Origin: Nelumbo lutea
Lineage: Eukaryota; Streptophyta; Magnoliopsida; Proteales; Nelumbonaceae
Length of the DNA: 64,000 bases
Direction: 5' to 3'
Assembly (NCBI GenBank): GCA_022828595.1
Contig: JAKGHH010000001.1
Location: forward strand, 206,727,813-206,791,812
Positions 32,204 to 42,725 of this stretch are shown piece by piece. Under the pieces are notes generated by a model, which worked only from the letters and a program-made list of their open reading frames with translations, was not told the DNA's origin and did no database searches. A program made the translations under genes and the position numbers. Position 1 is the stretch's first letter, and each line of letters begins with the position of its first letter.

Positions 32204-33069
32204 TGTTGGAGTATTTGTGATTTGTTACTACTGTTGTTGGTGGCAATATTCCCACTTGTTGTATGACCCCTATGTTGTCTTTTGTCCTTTTTCAGAGCAG
32301 CTAGCTTCAGATGAGGATACAAGACCCAACATTTTTCCTTTGTGTGTTTCTCACCATTACAATGGGTACACTTGAGGGACTTCTTGTCTGGATGTCTATT
32401 TCCCTTAGTGGAGACTAGGGCTGAATGTTCTCCAGATAGTTTTGTTGTCTGTGTTTGGGAGTCAACTTGCATCTCCCTTCTCCTTACTTCTTCATTCCTC
32501 ACCAGGTAGTAGACATGGTGAATCTTGGGTAATTCATCTCTCCCTAGAATGTGTGACCTTATACCTTCATATACTGGATCTAGTCCAGCCAGAAACTTGA
32601 AGGCTCTGCTCTCCTCATTCTGCTTGTCATGCCTCTCCTTATCCCTGGCATTTTCCCAGTCCAAAATCAAGTGACGGTCAAGCTCTTCCCATAGGCCTTC
32701 CAGTGTTTTAAATTATGTTTCTATGGACATGTCTCCTTGCCTTAGGGCTGCAATGTCTTGGTTCAGCCTGTTGATTCTAGCATTGTTCTTTTTCTGGTCG
32801 TATGTCTTGGATACTTTTTCCCAAATCTTAGCAGCTATAGGGAAGTGATGAATAGTTTTGGCCACCTGAGGAGTCATGGAGGCCAGCAACCATGACATGA
32901 CTGTGGCATTTTCCTTGCGCCACACGGTGTGTTCAGGACTGCCAATTTCTGGTTCTTTCTTGTCTCCATCCAAATAGCCTGTGAGGTCACGAGAGGTAAT
33001 GAACAGCCTTGCTGAGACGGACCACTTTCTGAAGTTATATTCATCCAACAGCACGTTAGTGATTTGCAA
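32128..33069 (-). pseudogene. Copia E gag
   Basis: The UBN2-type gag starts ITNVLLDEYNFRKWSVS; WRKENATVMSWLLASM, DQKKNNARINRL and FLAGLDPVYEGIRSHIL follow. A zinc knuckle CTHCNGEKHTKEKC (CX2CX4HX4C) is at about 32330-32372. A stop near 32712 separates two frames. Confidence 0.88.
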
Positions 33070-33682
33070 ACTGTGCAGATTAGGGTTTTCCAGGTTGGGT
33101 GACCTTGTAGCAGGTCTGATATACCTAGAGGAAACTTTTCCGGATAGTTAAGACATGCTGACTTCAGTCTTAACTGGTCAAAGAGTTCAGTGCTGGGCAA
33201 TCTAGAGCTGGCAGCCCCCTAAGTAACTTCACTTGAGCTGAAGGAGCTCGGGTACAGCAGTGGTAAGGGGTTTCGGACTGATAACTGACCTGAACTTGGA
33301 GCTGTTTACCACTTTGCTGTGCTGGTTTTGCTGGGGCTTCGAAGCTGCTGTTGTAGGGAAGCTCTCCCCCTTTCGGCTAGGGCTAGGACTGCTGAAATCA
33401 GTCCTCAACTAGGTCTGTCCTATACAGACCTCACTTAGTAGCCAAATAGCTACTATCTTGCTGAAGAAGAAGCTAGTAGGACATCCACTTCTGGGCCTTA
33501 CCTCCCTTGAGTCCTACAACCAAGGGAAACCCTAGGTTCAAATCTACTTTGTTCTCTTACAACCCTGTTTTTTTGTTTTCAGCAACCCAGAGAAGAAGGA
33601 ATGAGAAAAGAGCAGCAGAAGAAGAGAGAGTAGAAGCTTGTGTGCCGGCTGAAACCCTAGGTTCGAATCAGCTCTGATACCA

Positions 33683-33988
33683 TGTGAGCTGAATGCTGTA
33701 TTCGAAGTAGAGAGGCGAAGAAGAAAACCACTGGTATGCTGAAGATGTTGAACTGAACTGCCCAGTCGACCAGCTATTATTTATATTTGAATGTAGTACA
33801 ATGATACAAGAATTTACTGGAATGCCCCTGATTAGTGATGAGACACCCAGTTAACTTAAAAAACATTAAACAGGCTTAGGCCCATTAACCCAGGCCCAGT
33901 TACAGGATAACTTAACTAAAGTATGGGCTAATAAGACTCTTATCAGCCGAACACTCGTACAAAGAGACTTCATTCTAACATTCTAACA
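33683..33988 (-). repeat. Copia E 5' LTR
   Basis: 306 bp, paired with 28553-28857. TGTGAG and CTAACA ends; GTTTT follows directly. Confidence 0.95.
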
Positions 33989-33993
33989 GTTTT

Positions 33994-34216
33994 GAAGGCC
34001 ATTTAAGTATCTTCCAGATGAAATTCATTTTTTTTGTTAATTTGTTTATGTATATCTGGATCTATGTAAGTATGTAACATTATGTGGCATCCTCCTTGTC
34101 AAGTATGTTGGAAATATTGTGCTAACTTATGAAGTTATATAATGCTAGTACAGGGCCCCATGATTTGATAAAATATTGGGCAATCCTTCATTCAACTAAA
34201 ATGCTTCAATAGTGTA
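33994..34216. other. Sequence between copia E and copia F
   Basis: AT-rich, no coding motif. It should be the continuation of the CHFR-like intron to the right of copia E. Confidence 0.4.
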
Positions 34217-34527
34217 AGTAGAAGTTCAGGACTGTTATCAGTCTTGAACCCTAATGGATTTCAGGATCGAAGATAAGAAGAAAGGTAAGAGGAAAGAAGA
34301 GGAAGAGGGAGGAGAAGCAGTAGAACACGAGGGTTGAAAGGAGGAGCAGAAGCTTAATGTTCTGCTGCCGCCACTTTAATTAATATTTATGGGTTATGCT
34401 CATTACATGGAAAGGACAGATCTGCCCTTAGTCTTTACATAACAAATAGAGCAAAAAATAAGACTGAAATAAATAACTGAAACAACTAAATGACCAATAG
34501 CTAACCCTAGGCAGACTAGAACATCTT

Positions 34528-35225
34528 CTACCCTACGAACACAGTGGGACCGTAGCTGTGGGGCCCACATCGGTGTTCTCTACACTCCCCCTCAAGATGG
34601 GAATAAATGTTTATCATTCCCAACTTGGATAGATCTGCCTCTAGCTTCTTCCGTGGTACAACTTTGGTGAGGATATCTGCCAGTTGCATATTGGAGGTGA
34701 TGTATGGGAGACACACTTCTTGTGATGAGACCCTCTCTCGTACAAAGTGTCGATCAACTTCAATATGTTTAGTCTTGTCATGCTGCACTGGGTTGTGTGC
34801 TATATTCATAGCCGCTTGATTATCACAATACAGCATCGGGGGCTTCTCATACTCAATACCCAACTCTTCAAGTAGTGATTTCAGCCAAAGAATTTCAGCC
34901 ACTCCTCAAGTAGTGATCGGGAGACAACACTCTATTTCTTACTCCTCCAAGAAACCAGGTTACCTCCCACAAGAGCACAATATCCTGAGGTAGACCTTCT
35001 ATCATCAACACACCCAGCCCAATCGACATCCCTATAGACTTCCACCTTCATGTGGTCATTGTTCTTGAACAGTATACCTCTACTCGGGCATCTCTTCAAG
35101 TTTGCTAGTATTCTTTCTGCTGCTAGAAGGTGCGTGGTTCTAGGAGAATGCATGTACTGACTGACAACACTAACGGCATAACTGATATTTGGTCGGGTGA
35201 GGCATAGATATAGGAGCTTTCCCAC
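34528..35225 (-). pseudogene. Copia F RNase H
   Basis: TRPNISYAVSVVSQ and VDWAGCVDDRRSTSGYC (34932-35225), break, then MAEILWLKSLLEELG, YCDNQAAMNIAHN, TKHIEVDRHFVRER and LADILTK (34528-34902). A short duplication of CTCAAGTAGTGAT near 34868 and 34903 marks the break between the two frames. The last codons extend into the LTR. Confidence 0.88.
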
Positions 35226-35228
35226 TAA

Positions 35229-36251
35229 CTACTGGAACATAACTTTGTCTTCAAGCAGCTCCCCACTCTCTGCACTAATCCTGTGGTTCTGTTCAATGGG
35301 TGTATCTGCAGGTTTGACACCTAGCTTTCCAGTTTCAGCCAAGAGATCTAAAACATATTTCCTCTGAGAGACAAAGATCCCCTGTTTAGATCTAGCAACC
35401 TTAATACCCAAAAAATACCGTAGTGTACCCAGATCTTTCACCTCAAACTCTTGATGAAGGAGCTGTTTGAGGGACTCAATCTCATGGTTGTCATTTCCTG
35501 TCACCATAATATCATCAACATAAACTGCAAGTAGTGTCAGTGACGACTCCACCCTCTTGTTGAACAGTGTATGATCTGACTGGGCTTGTACATAACCGAA
35601 CTTCCCAAGTGCTAATCTGAATCTGTCGAACCAAGCTCTAGGTGACTGCTTCAAACCATACAATGCCTTATGGAGCCGGCAGACCTTCTTACCTGCCTCT
35701 GTATCATAGAATCCAGGAGGCAACTGCATGTAAACCTCTTCCTGCAAGTCCCCATTCAGGAAGGCATTCTTAACATCCATTTGGTACAAAGGCCAAGTGT
35801 AGCTTGCTGCAAGAGATAATAGAACCCGAATGGTGGTCATCTTGGCTACCGGGGCAAATGTCTCCAAGTAATCTATACCATAAGTCTGAGTGAACCCTTT
35901 TGCAACTAGTCGAGCTTTGTACCTCTCAATGGAACCATCCGCATTGTGCTTCACAGTAAATACCCACCTGCATCCAACTGGTTTCTTTCCTTTGGGCAAG
36001 TCAACTAGCTCCCAGGTATTATTTTTCAACAGGGCATCCATTTCAACTTGCATTGCACCTCTCCACTCCGGGACTGATAGGGCTTCTTGCACTGTTCTCG
36101 GAATAGGGACATCGGCAACGGAGGTGAGATAGGACCCTATAGGAGGGAGATAGGCGATCATAGGACAAAAACTGGGAGATGCGGTGGGCTGTAGATGTGG
36201 TGCAATGCCGTTTTCCTTTACGGAGGACAATGGGAAGGTCATCTGCAACAA
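35229..36251 (-). pseudogene. Copia F reverse transcriptase
   Basis: This is the longest RT frame of the copias here, 340 codons: EWRGAMQVEMDALLKNNTWE, GCRWVFTVKHN, YKARLVAKGFTQTYG, MDVKNAFLNGDLQEEVYM, ALYGLKQSPRAWF, and the active site AVYVDDIMVTGND (about 35510-35550), then YFLGIKVARS and TPIEQNHRIS. RT itself is uninterrupted; the break to RNase H is at 35226. Confidence 0.92.
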
Positions 36252-36353
36252 CGGAAGGAGTCTCTGTGGGCCTTGGGACTGTAATATCTGGAGAGCTGCA
36301 TAAGAGATTGGAGCTGGCTGGGACTGCTGATGACCGGGATCAACCTGCCTGCA

Positions 36354-36899
36354 TCACCTGTGATAGACTCTCAACTCCCAATCCCTCTGACCATCCTCGC
36401 TACTACAGCCCTCATCACCAACTGGAATAGGTAAGGGAACAGCCCCAAAAGTATTAACCCTATCCTCACTGCACTCCCCCTGAAGAAAAGGACCCAAATC
36501 TCCATGCTCACTACTCTCCCCCTGAGGAGAGACCCGAGAATAGTAGGGTGTCTCCTCAAAGAAAGTAACATCAATGGATACAAACTTTTTCCCTGAGACA
36601 GGATCATAACAACAATAACCCTTTTGAGTTTGTGCATAACCAAAAAAGATGCATTTGGAGGCCTTGGGTTCAAACTTGGAGTGATTGGGACCGAGAAGCT
36701 GAACAAAACGGGTACAACCAAATGTCTTGAGGGGAATAGTGAACAACTCCTCATTGGGGTATAGAAGGGAAAAATGAGGTTTCATATCAAGAACCCGAGA
36801 AGGAATCCGATTAATAAGATATACCACCGTAAGGATAGCATCACCCCAAAAGCGAATAGGGACATTGGAGGTAAACATAATACTTCTAGCCACCTCCAA
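36354..36899 (-). pseudogene. Copia F integrase C-terminus
   Basis: MEVARSIMFTSNVPIRFWGD, YLINRIPSRVLDMK and the typical CIFFGYAQTQKGYCCYDP, FVSIDVTFFE. An in-frame TAG between TPQ and NG, just upstream, separates it from the catalytic core. Confidence 0.88.
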
Positions 36900-36932
36900 G
36901 ATGTGCCTATTATTCCTCTCTGCAATCCCATT

Positions 36933-38321
36933 CTACTGAGGTGTATGAGGGCAAGTGCTCTGGTGGATAACCCCATGATTAATGAGGTTTGATGCCAATG
37001 GCTTAGCAAAGTATTCCTTTGCATTATCAGATCTAAGCACTTTGATCCTGGCATCAAACTGAGTTAGGATCATTTGGTGGAAGTTTTGGGTCAAGGCAGG
37101 CACTTCATCTCGTGATCGCATAAGATAAACCCAAGAAAACCAGGTGTGGTCATCAACAAATAACAAAAAATACATGTACCCACCCATAGAAGGAATGTGA
37201 TATGGCCCCCAAACATCAGTATGCACAATATCAAAAGAACTATTACTCCTTTTATTACTCAAGGAATAAGAGTTTCTACAATGCTTAGCAAACTCACAAC
37301 TTTCACACTTCAACTGAGATGACTCAACAGACTCGAACAAAGTAGGAAACAAACTCTTCAAGGACCAAAAAGATAAATGACCCAATCGGTTATGCCAAAG
37401 CATAACCGGACTCACAACCTGAGAAACAAGTAACTTCTTATCCACTAACTCTTCCCGACGAGAACTCTCGCCGAGCAAATAGATCCCATTCGTCTCACAG
37501 CCAGTCCCAATCACCTTCTTCGTCTCTAGGTCCTGAAAAACACATCGGTCAGGAAAGAAAGTTACTGAGTAGTTCAAATGTTTGGTAATACTACTAACGA
37601 AAAGGAGGTTAGTATCCAATTTAGGAACATTCAAGACAGAGGACAAGGATATAGTATCTGACAGTTTGATGTCACCCTTGCCAGAAATAGGGACAAGAAA
37701 GCCATCAGCTATAGATACTTTATCCCTACCAGAGGATAAGTAATAAGTAGTAAACAAAGAGGGCAAGCTAGTCATATGGTCGGATGCACCTGAATCTATT
37801 ACCCAACACGGTTCAGTAGTACCTGGAGCAGAGGCATGGTAGGCTGAATCTCGAGTACCTAAGTGTGCAAAGGCCGATGTGGCCGGAGCTGATGATGACT
37901 GCGGTAACTGAGCTGAACTGCCAACTTCCTTCTCCAATTGTATTAGAACAACCCGAACTGCAGCTAAGGTCTCTAATGGTGTGCCTCTCGTGCCAGATGA
38001 GGATGTTGAATCAGTAGTCATAGCCACATGAGCATTACCCCTTTTATTTCTCAACTTTGCCGGGACCAAATGTGGATGCAGCTTCCAACATGTTTCTTTT
38101 GTGTATTTATGTTTCTTGCAATGCTCACACACCACATCCCTTTTATCTTCCTTCTTTCTGTCCCTCTCTGAATCACCCTCTATTTTGGGTTTGACAGCTA
38201 CCAAGGCAGGTGTAAGTGGCTGAGGTTGCATCATGACTTTCCTCCTGGTCTCTTCACTATGCACTAAGGAGTATGCCTGAGAGAGGGTCACACTATCTCT
38301 GGTCAAAATCTGCTGCCTCAC
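36933..38321 (-). pseudogene. Copia F gag C-part, protease, integrase core
   Basis: 462 uninterrupted codons. The zinc knuckle near residues 71-84 reads CEHCKKHKYTKETC, with Tyr where the CX2CX4HX4C motif needs His. Protease CWVIDSGASDHMT, pre-integrase LWHNRLGHLSF and CESCEFAKHC, and integrase core HTDVWGPYH and RSDNAKEYF follow. It ends at the TPQ stop. Apart from the knuckle residue the motifs look intact. Confidence 0.92.
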
Positions 38322-38391
38322 AATATCATTCTGAATTCAGTCCTGCTAAGAACTCAAACACTCTGTTTGTCTTGATGTGCTTTCTATGTAT

Positions 38392-38889
38392 CTAAGCATC
38401 TTTGGGACTCTCCCACTCAAGTGTCTCTAAGTGATCAATCTCATGCCACAGGGACTTCAAGGTAGAGAAGTAGACCGACACCGGTTTCTCTCCTTGTTTA
38501 AGGGAATTCACCTCACATTTCAACTCATATGCTCTGGCAACATTAAGGGGTTGGGAGTAAGTCTCTTTCATCACATTCCATATCTCCTTGGTTGTCTTTG
38601 CCCATAAGTAATTTCGGCTAATATGGGGCTGCATAGAATTACAGAGCCATGTCATAACCAAGTAGTTTTCTTGGACCCACTTGGTATACATAGGGTCTCC
38701 CTTGGAAGGTTCTGCCACATCTCCCAAGAGATACCCTACTTTGCCCCTTCCCCCAATAGCCATCATGACTGATTGGGCCCATTCCAAATAGTTTGATCCA
38801 TCAAACTTTACGGTTGTAATCTGAAAACCTATCTCAGAACCACCACAATAACTGCTTTCTGCCTGATTCTTAAACTCCATTTCGGTCAA
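38392..38889 (-). pseudogene. Copia F gag N-terminal part
   Basis: Starts MTEMEFKNQAES, then TTVKFDGSNYLEWAQSVMM, VQENYLVMTWLCNSMQPHIS, ETYSQPLNVARAYELKCEV and YFSTLKSLWHEIDHLE. Ends with TAG at 38392. Sequence beyond (VFEFLAGLNSE) continues the gag before another frameshift at about 38330. Confidence 0.9.
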
Positions 38890-39679
38890 GAACCAGAAGT
38901 CTCAAAAATAGGGTTACTACAGTCAAAACCAGCACTAGGACTACCAACCACACTCACAAAATCAATATAGAACCAATCTATACTCACAGTAGATGTGCAT
39001 GAAATATGAATAAAACTGATCTGAAATCAACAACCACACACAACATCAACAGTCCGAACTGTTTTCACCCCTTTAGAAGTGTTTGAAACCCCAAAAGAAA
39101 ACTGAAAAACAGTTTGAAGAACAATCTGATATGCTGAAGCCAATTTGAGGTTTTAATCAGTCCTAAAAGCTGTACACTCCAGACAGTACCGTACGGATAA
39201 GGTTTGTATTAGGGTTAATATGAAACCTTAAACTGATCAATCTGATATGCTGAAACCCTAAAACTGAACTATTAGGATTTGCCACAGGGATAAGATCACA
39301 AGGTTCAGTCCAATACTAGGGTTTGCCGCAAGGATAAGACAAAACCCTAGAGAATAGAGAGATAAAACCCTAGAGTGGTTCGGCCACCCTTGCTGGATAG
39401 GTCCAACCTATCTTCTTTGATGTTACTTCTCTCAGAAAATAAAAGACTTACAATAAGATGCAATTCGCTGCCTACCAAGGTTACCCAAACCCTAGCCTTC
39501 TCTGATCCTTCCTAATCACCAACTCGCTGCAACTGTGGCACTTCTTCAAACAGCTGCTAATCCTCTGGAGATCTCCAAGAACCAGTCAACGAACTCTGCT
39601 TTCTCAGCTTCCAGCCTTAGATGTTTCTCATGTGGTCGGCTGGACTAGACTCACATGAGAAGCCCTAGCTCTGATACCA

Positions 39680-40047
39680 AGTAGAAGTTTAGGACTGTTA
39701 TCAGTCTTGAACTCTAAATGGATTTCAGGATCGAAGATAAGAAGAAAGGCAAGAGGAAAGAAGAGGAAGAGGGAGGAGAAGCAGTAGAACACAAGGGTTG
39801 AAAGGAGGAGCAGAAGCTTAATGTTCTGCCGCCGCCACTTTAATTAATATTTATAGGTTATACTCATTACATGGAAAGGACAGATCTGCCCTTAGTCTTT
39901 ACATAACAAATAGAGCAAAAATAAGACTGAAATAAATGACAACTGAAACAACTAAATGACCAATAGCTAACCCTAGGCAGACTAAAACATCTACCCTATG
40001 AACACAGTGGGACCGTAGCTGTGGGGCCCACATCAATGTTCTCTACA
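39680..40047 (-). repeat. Copia F 5' LTR
   Basis: 368 bp, paired with 34217-34584. It starts AGTAGAAG after the primer-site complement and ends TTCTCTACA. Confidence 0.93.
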
Positions 40048-41400
40048 ATAAGAATGGAATATGACATTGTAGATATGCAAGCAAACATCCAGCTACTCCA
40101 CTTCTCTCCAAAACCCATCAGCCTTTGTATCTCTTCTAGAAATCCCCACTCCACATGATCAAGGTTCAAAGTATCGATACGTATCGGCCCGTATCAGCCA
40201 ATACGTATCGTATTGGGAGCTTCCCGATACGCCCCTACAGAGGGTGTATCGGGGTTTTGACCAGTTCAAGGGGTGGACGGACCTTAAACTGACCGCTCAG
40301 AACCAGATTTGAAAAAAAAAAAACTAAAAAAACTACCGATATGCCGGTAGAGGCGTATCAATATTTTGAACCGTGCACATGGTCATAGGCTTTCTCAATG
40401 TCAATCTTGCACACTAACCTAGATCTTCCACTTCTTATTCTGGAGTCTATGCATTCACTTGCTACTAAAACTCCGTCCAAAATCTGTCTACCTTCCACAA
40501 AAGCCATTTCCGATTCTCCCACCACCTCAATTTCCTCAATCTTTTTGATAAAACTTTGGCTAATAATTTGTAAGTGCTGCTGATCAGACTAATTGGCCTG
40601 AAATCCTTCAGCTCTACCGCACCATCCCTCTTTGGAATTAAAGATGTAAATGTAGCATTGGCCCTTTTCTCCAGACACTTTTCCTTGTGGAATTCTTCGA
40701 ACATCTGATCAAAATCATTCTCTAACATATTCCAGCATGCCTTTATAAATGAGAAATTAAAACCATCTAGACACGGAGCCTTATCCCCATTTATTACTTT
40801 CAAAGCCTCCTTAACTTCCCCCAAATCAAAATCTCTCTCAAGACAGGTTGCTGAAACGTCACTCAGCTTCCTTGGAGCCATCTCCCCAAGAGGCATCCAG
40901 TTCCAAATTCTTGAAGAAGATAAATTCTTGTAAAATACTATCACTTTACTTTGAATTTCGTTCCAATCCTCCACCATCTCCTCCCCCACCACCTGAATTC
41001 TAGGGATAAAATTCCTCCTCCTAGCATTAGCGTAGGCATGAAAGAAGGCAGTGTTTTTATCACCTGCTCTCATCCATGTCAATCTTGATTTCTGTCTCCA
41101 TTTCTGCTCTTCTCTGTAAATTATTCTTTTTAATTCACAATCCAGCCTTTGTCTATCAGACTCCTCTACCCCAGAAACAATTCTTTCCTCCTCCAACCTG
41201 TCCAAGAGGACCATTTTTTCTAATATTTCCTTCTTTTTTCTTCCTGTATCCCCAAAGACTGTTGAACTCCAAGCCTTGATTTCTCCTTTCAGCAATTGAA
41301 GCCTCCTGACCAATCTAAAGCCTGCAGACCCTTCTACTTGTAACTCACCCCATTTATCTTTTACCCACTCTAAAATGAAGTTTATAAAGGGAGAACCAGC
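40048..41400 (-). pseudogene. LINE ORF2 fragment: linker and RT N-terminal half
   Basis: Read on the - strand: linker [86 protein letters not shown], then in shifted frame [17 protein letters not shown] and the palm motif [12 protein letters not shown] with its catalytic Asp. A MITE sits right after KAYDHV. The frame continues SWMFACISTMSYSIL and stops abruptly at 40048 at the copia F LTR; the YADD motif is missing. Confidence 0.85.
40162..40376. mobile_element. MITE, GGTTCAAA-type TIR, copy 2
   Basis: It starts AGGTTCAAAGTATCGATACG and ends CGTATCAATATTTTGAACC. Nine-base target duplication ACATGATCA (40153-40161) / ACATGGTCA (40377-40385), one mismatch. Same family as 1447-1645. It interrupts the LINE RT palm, so DHV is read on both sides. 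Confidence 0.88.
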
Positions 41401-42130
41401 TCATAAAAAGATTTCACCTCAGTTGAATTCCAACCAAAATTCATAATACCATACTTACATGCAATCACCTTCCTCCACAGAGAATCCCTTTCACACTGAA
41501 CCTCCACAACCACTTCACCAGAAATGCATTTTTTTAAATAATGTAACTTTTTTTAAATAATCTAAACCTTCTAATCCCCAGCTCCCCATCGTTTTTGTCC
41601 CTTCAAATGCACTTGCACTTCAGCCAGTGATATTTTTTTCTCTTGGCTATTAACACTATAAGAAATCCCTCTGCAGCGTTTCAATTGATTCTGCAGCCAA
41701 AGATGTCACCTTGAATAAACATAAGTAATAAACTGGAAAATTAGAAAGGAAACTCTTAATCAAAGTTATCCTCCCCTCGAATAATAAGTAATTCCCCTAC
41801 CACCCAATCTTTGTCCAATCCTACCCAACACTGTTTGCCTAATAGACTGGAGAACATTTTTTTCTCTATAACATCATTAAAGCAAAGTTAAAGAAATAAC
41901 ATATACAACTGTCTTTTTTTATGAATAATAGTATATACAACTGCCAACCCTGAAATAGGGTGTTGATCCCATTATAGTCCTTTTTACAGCTCTGCCCAGA
42001 GTAGATTCTCCTCATAATCCCTTGTTTAGCTAAGGTATCAGCTAGTCCATTAGCTGACCTTCTTGTCCACTTGAATGAAGCCCCAATCTCCCGTGTAATG
42101 CTGAAAATTTCCCTTACAGATCAAAATCTC
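41401..42130 (-). pseudogene. LINE ORF2 fragments: RT thumb region and RNase H end
   Basis: Two pieces of - strand LINE in the wrong order. 41980-42110 encodes the RNase H end (ASFKWTRRSANGLADTLAKQG). To its left 41410-41870 encodes the earlier RT connection region (ISLAEVQVHLKG, GSWGLEGLDYLKK and ERDSLWRKVIACKYG). In an intact element the connection region would come before RNase H, so these derive from different copies or a rearrangement. Confidence 0.7.
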
Positions 42131-42725
42131 TCTCATAATTCATATTATTACTTCTTTTTCTTTACCACTCATCAAAAAAAATAAAAAACCTTTTTCTTTA
42201 CCCACCACATTGTGGTAGAACTTTCTCCTTTCCATCCTACATCACTACTAGACCTTCCATAACCGCTTTCTCAAAACACCTTGTTCATAACGTACAAATA
42301 GCAACCCTTCTCCAATTAGTTATCAATATTTATGCTAATCAGGTCATCACCTCACAATGTTAAGGGTTGAGTGAATAACCTTTCCAAGTCCTTTTGTCAA
42401 TTAAACAATGTAGCAGCTATGAACTGGACTCCTGATCATTCCTTTTATGTTTCTTATAAGTAGTTCATCCAAATTGTTTTAATCATGGCATTTTAAATAA
42501 ACAAATAAATAGATAGTTTCTTATGTGAATGCTCAAAAGCAATGTAATTAATTATCTTAAAATATAAACTAACCCATAAGATCATTCTATATATACTGAA
42601 AATGTATTTAGCTCCAACCGCCAATGGCTAGTTGCAGGAGCCTAGGGGTTTCACATCATATCATAACATATTAATGATATTGGAAGGTCCTGAAAGCACA
42701 AACTAATGAATGCTATTAGGAATAC
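42131..42725. other. Unassigned stretch left of SNF2-like exon
   Basis: AT-rich. No helicase exon was found. A GACCTTCC just after an AG at 42691 resembles the start of the next exon (Q-DL..), but only 35 bases separate it from the donor and the match ends at once. Confidence 0.35.

Larger units (their letters stand above)
28553..33988 (-). mobile_element. Copia E, full-length LTR retrotransposon
   Basis: The LTRs are 28553-28857 (3') and 33683-33988 (5'), both TGTGAGCTG..TCTAACA, with a perfect 5-bp duplication GTTTT at 28548-28552 and 33989-33993. The primer site is at 33671-33682 and the polypurine tract at 28858-28870. By hand alignment the LTRs differ at about 13 positions (roughly 4%). 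All domains are present in copia order, but frameshifts and stops break them and one integrase catalytic residue is changed. Confidence 0.95.
34217..40047 (-). mobile_element. Copia F, full-length LTR retrotransposon
   Basis: The 368-bp LTRs are at 34217-34584 (3') and 39680-40047 (5'). The primer site is at 39669-39679 and the polypurine tract at 34585-34597. By hand alignment the LTRs differ by about 11 substitutions, all transitions, plus four small indels. A clear 5-bp duplication is lacking (best match GTAAG against ATAAG). The right flank is LINE RT sequence but the left flank is not. Domains run gag, PR, IN, RT, RNase H with stops and frameshifts. It belongs to the same family as A2. 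Confidence 0.93.

Noticed and set aside
42650..42690. Possible next SNF2-like exon beginning GACCTT
   Set aside because: The intervening 35 bases are too short for a plant intron, and similarity ends after two residues.
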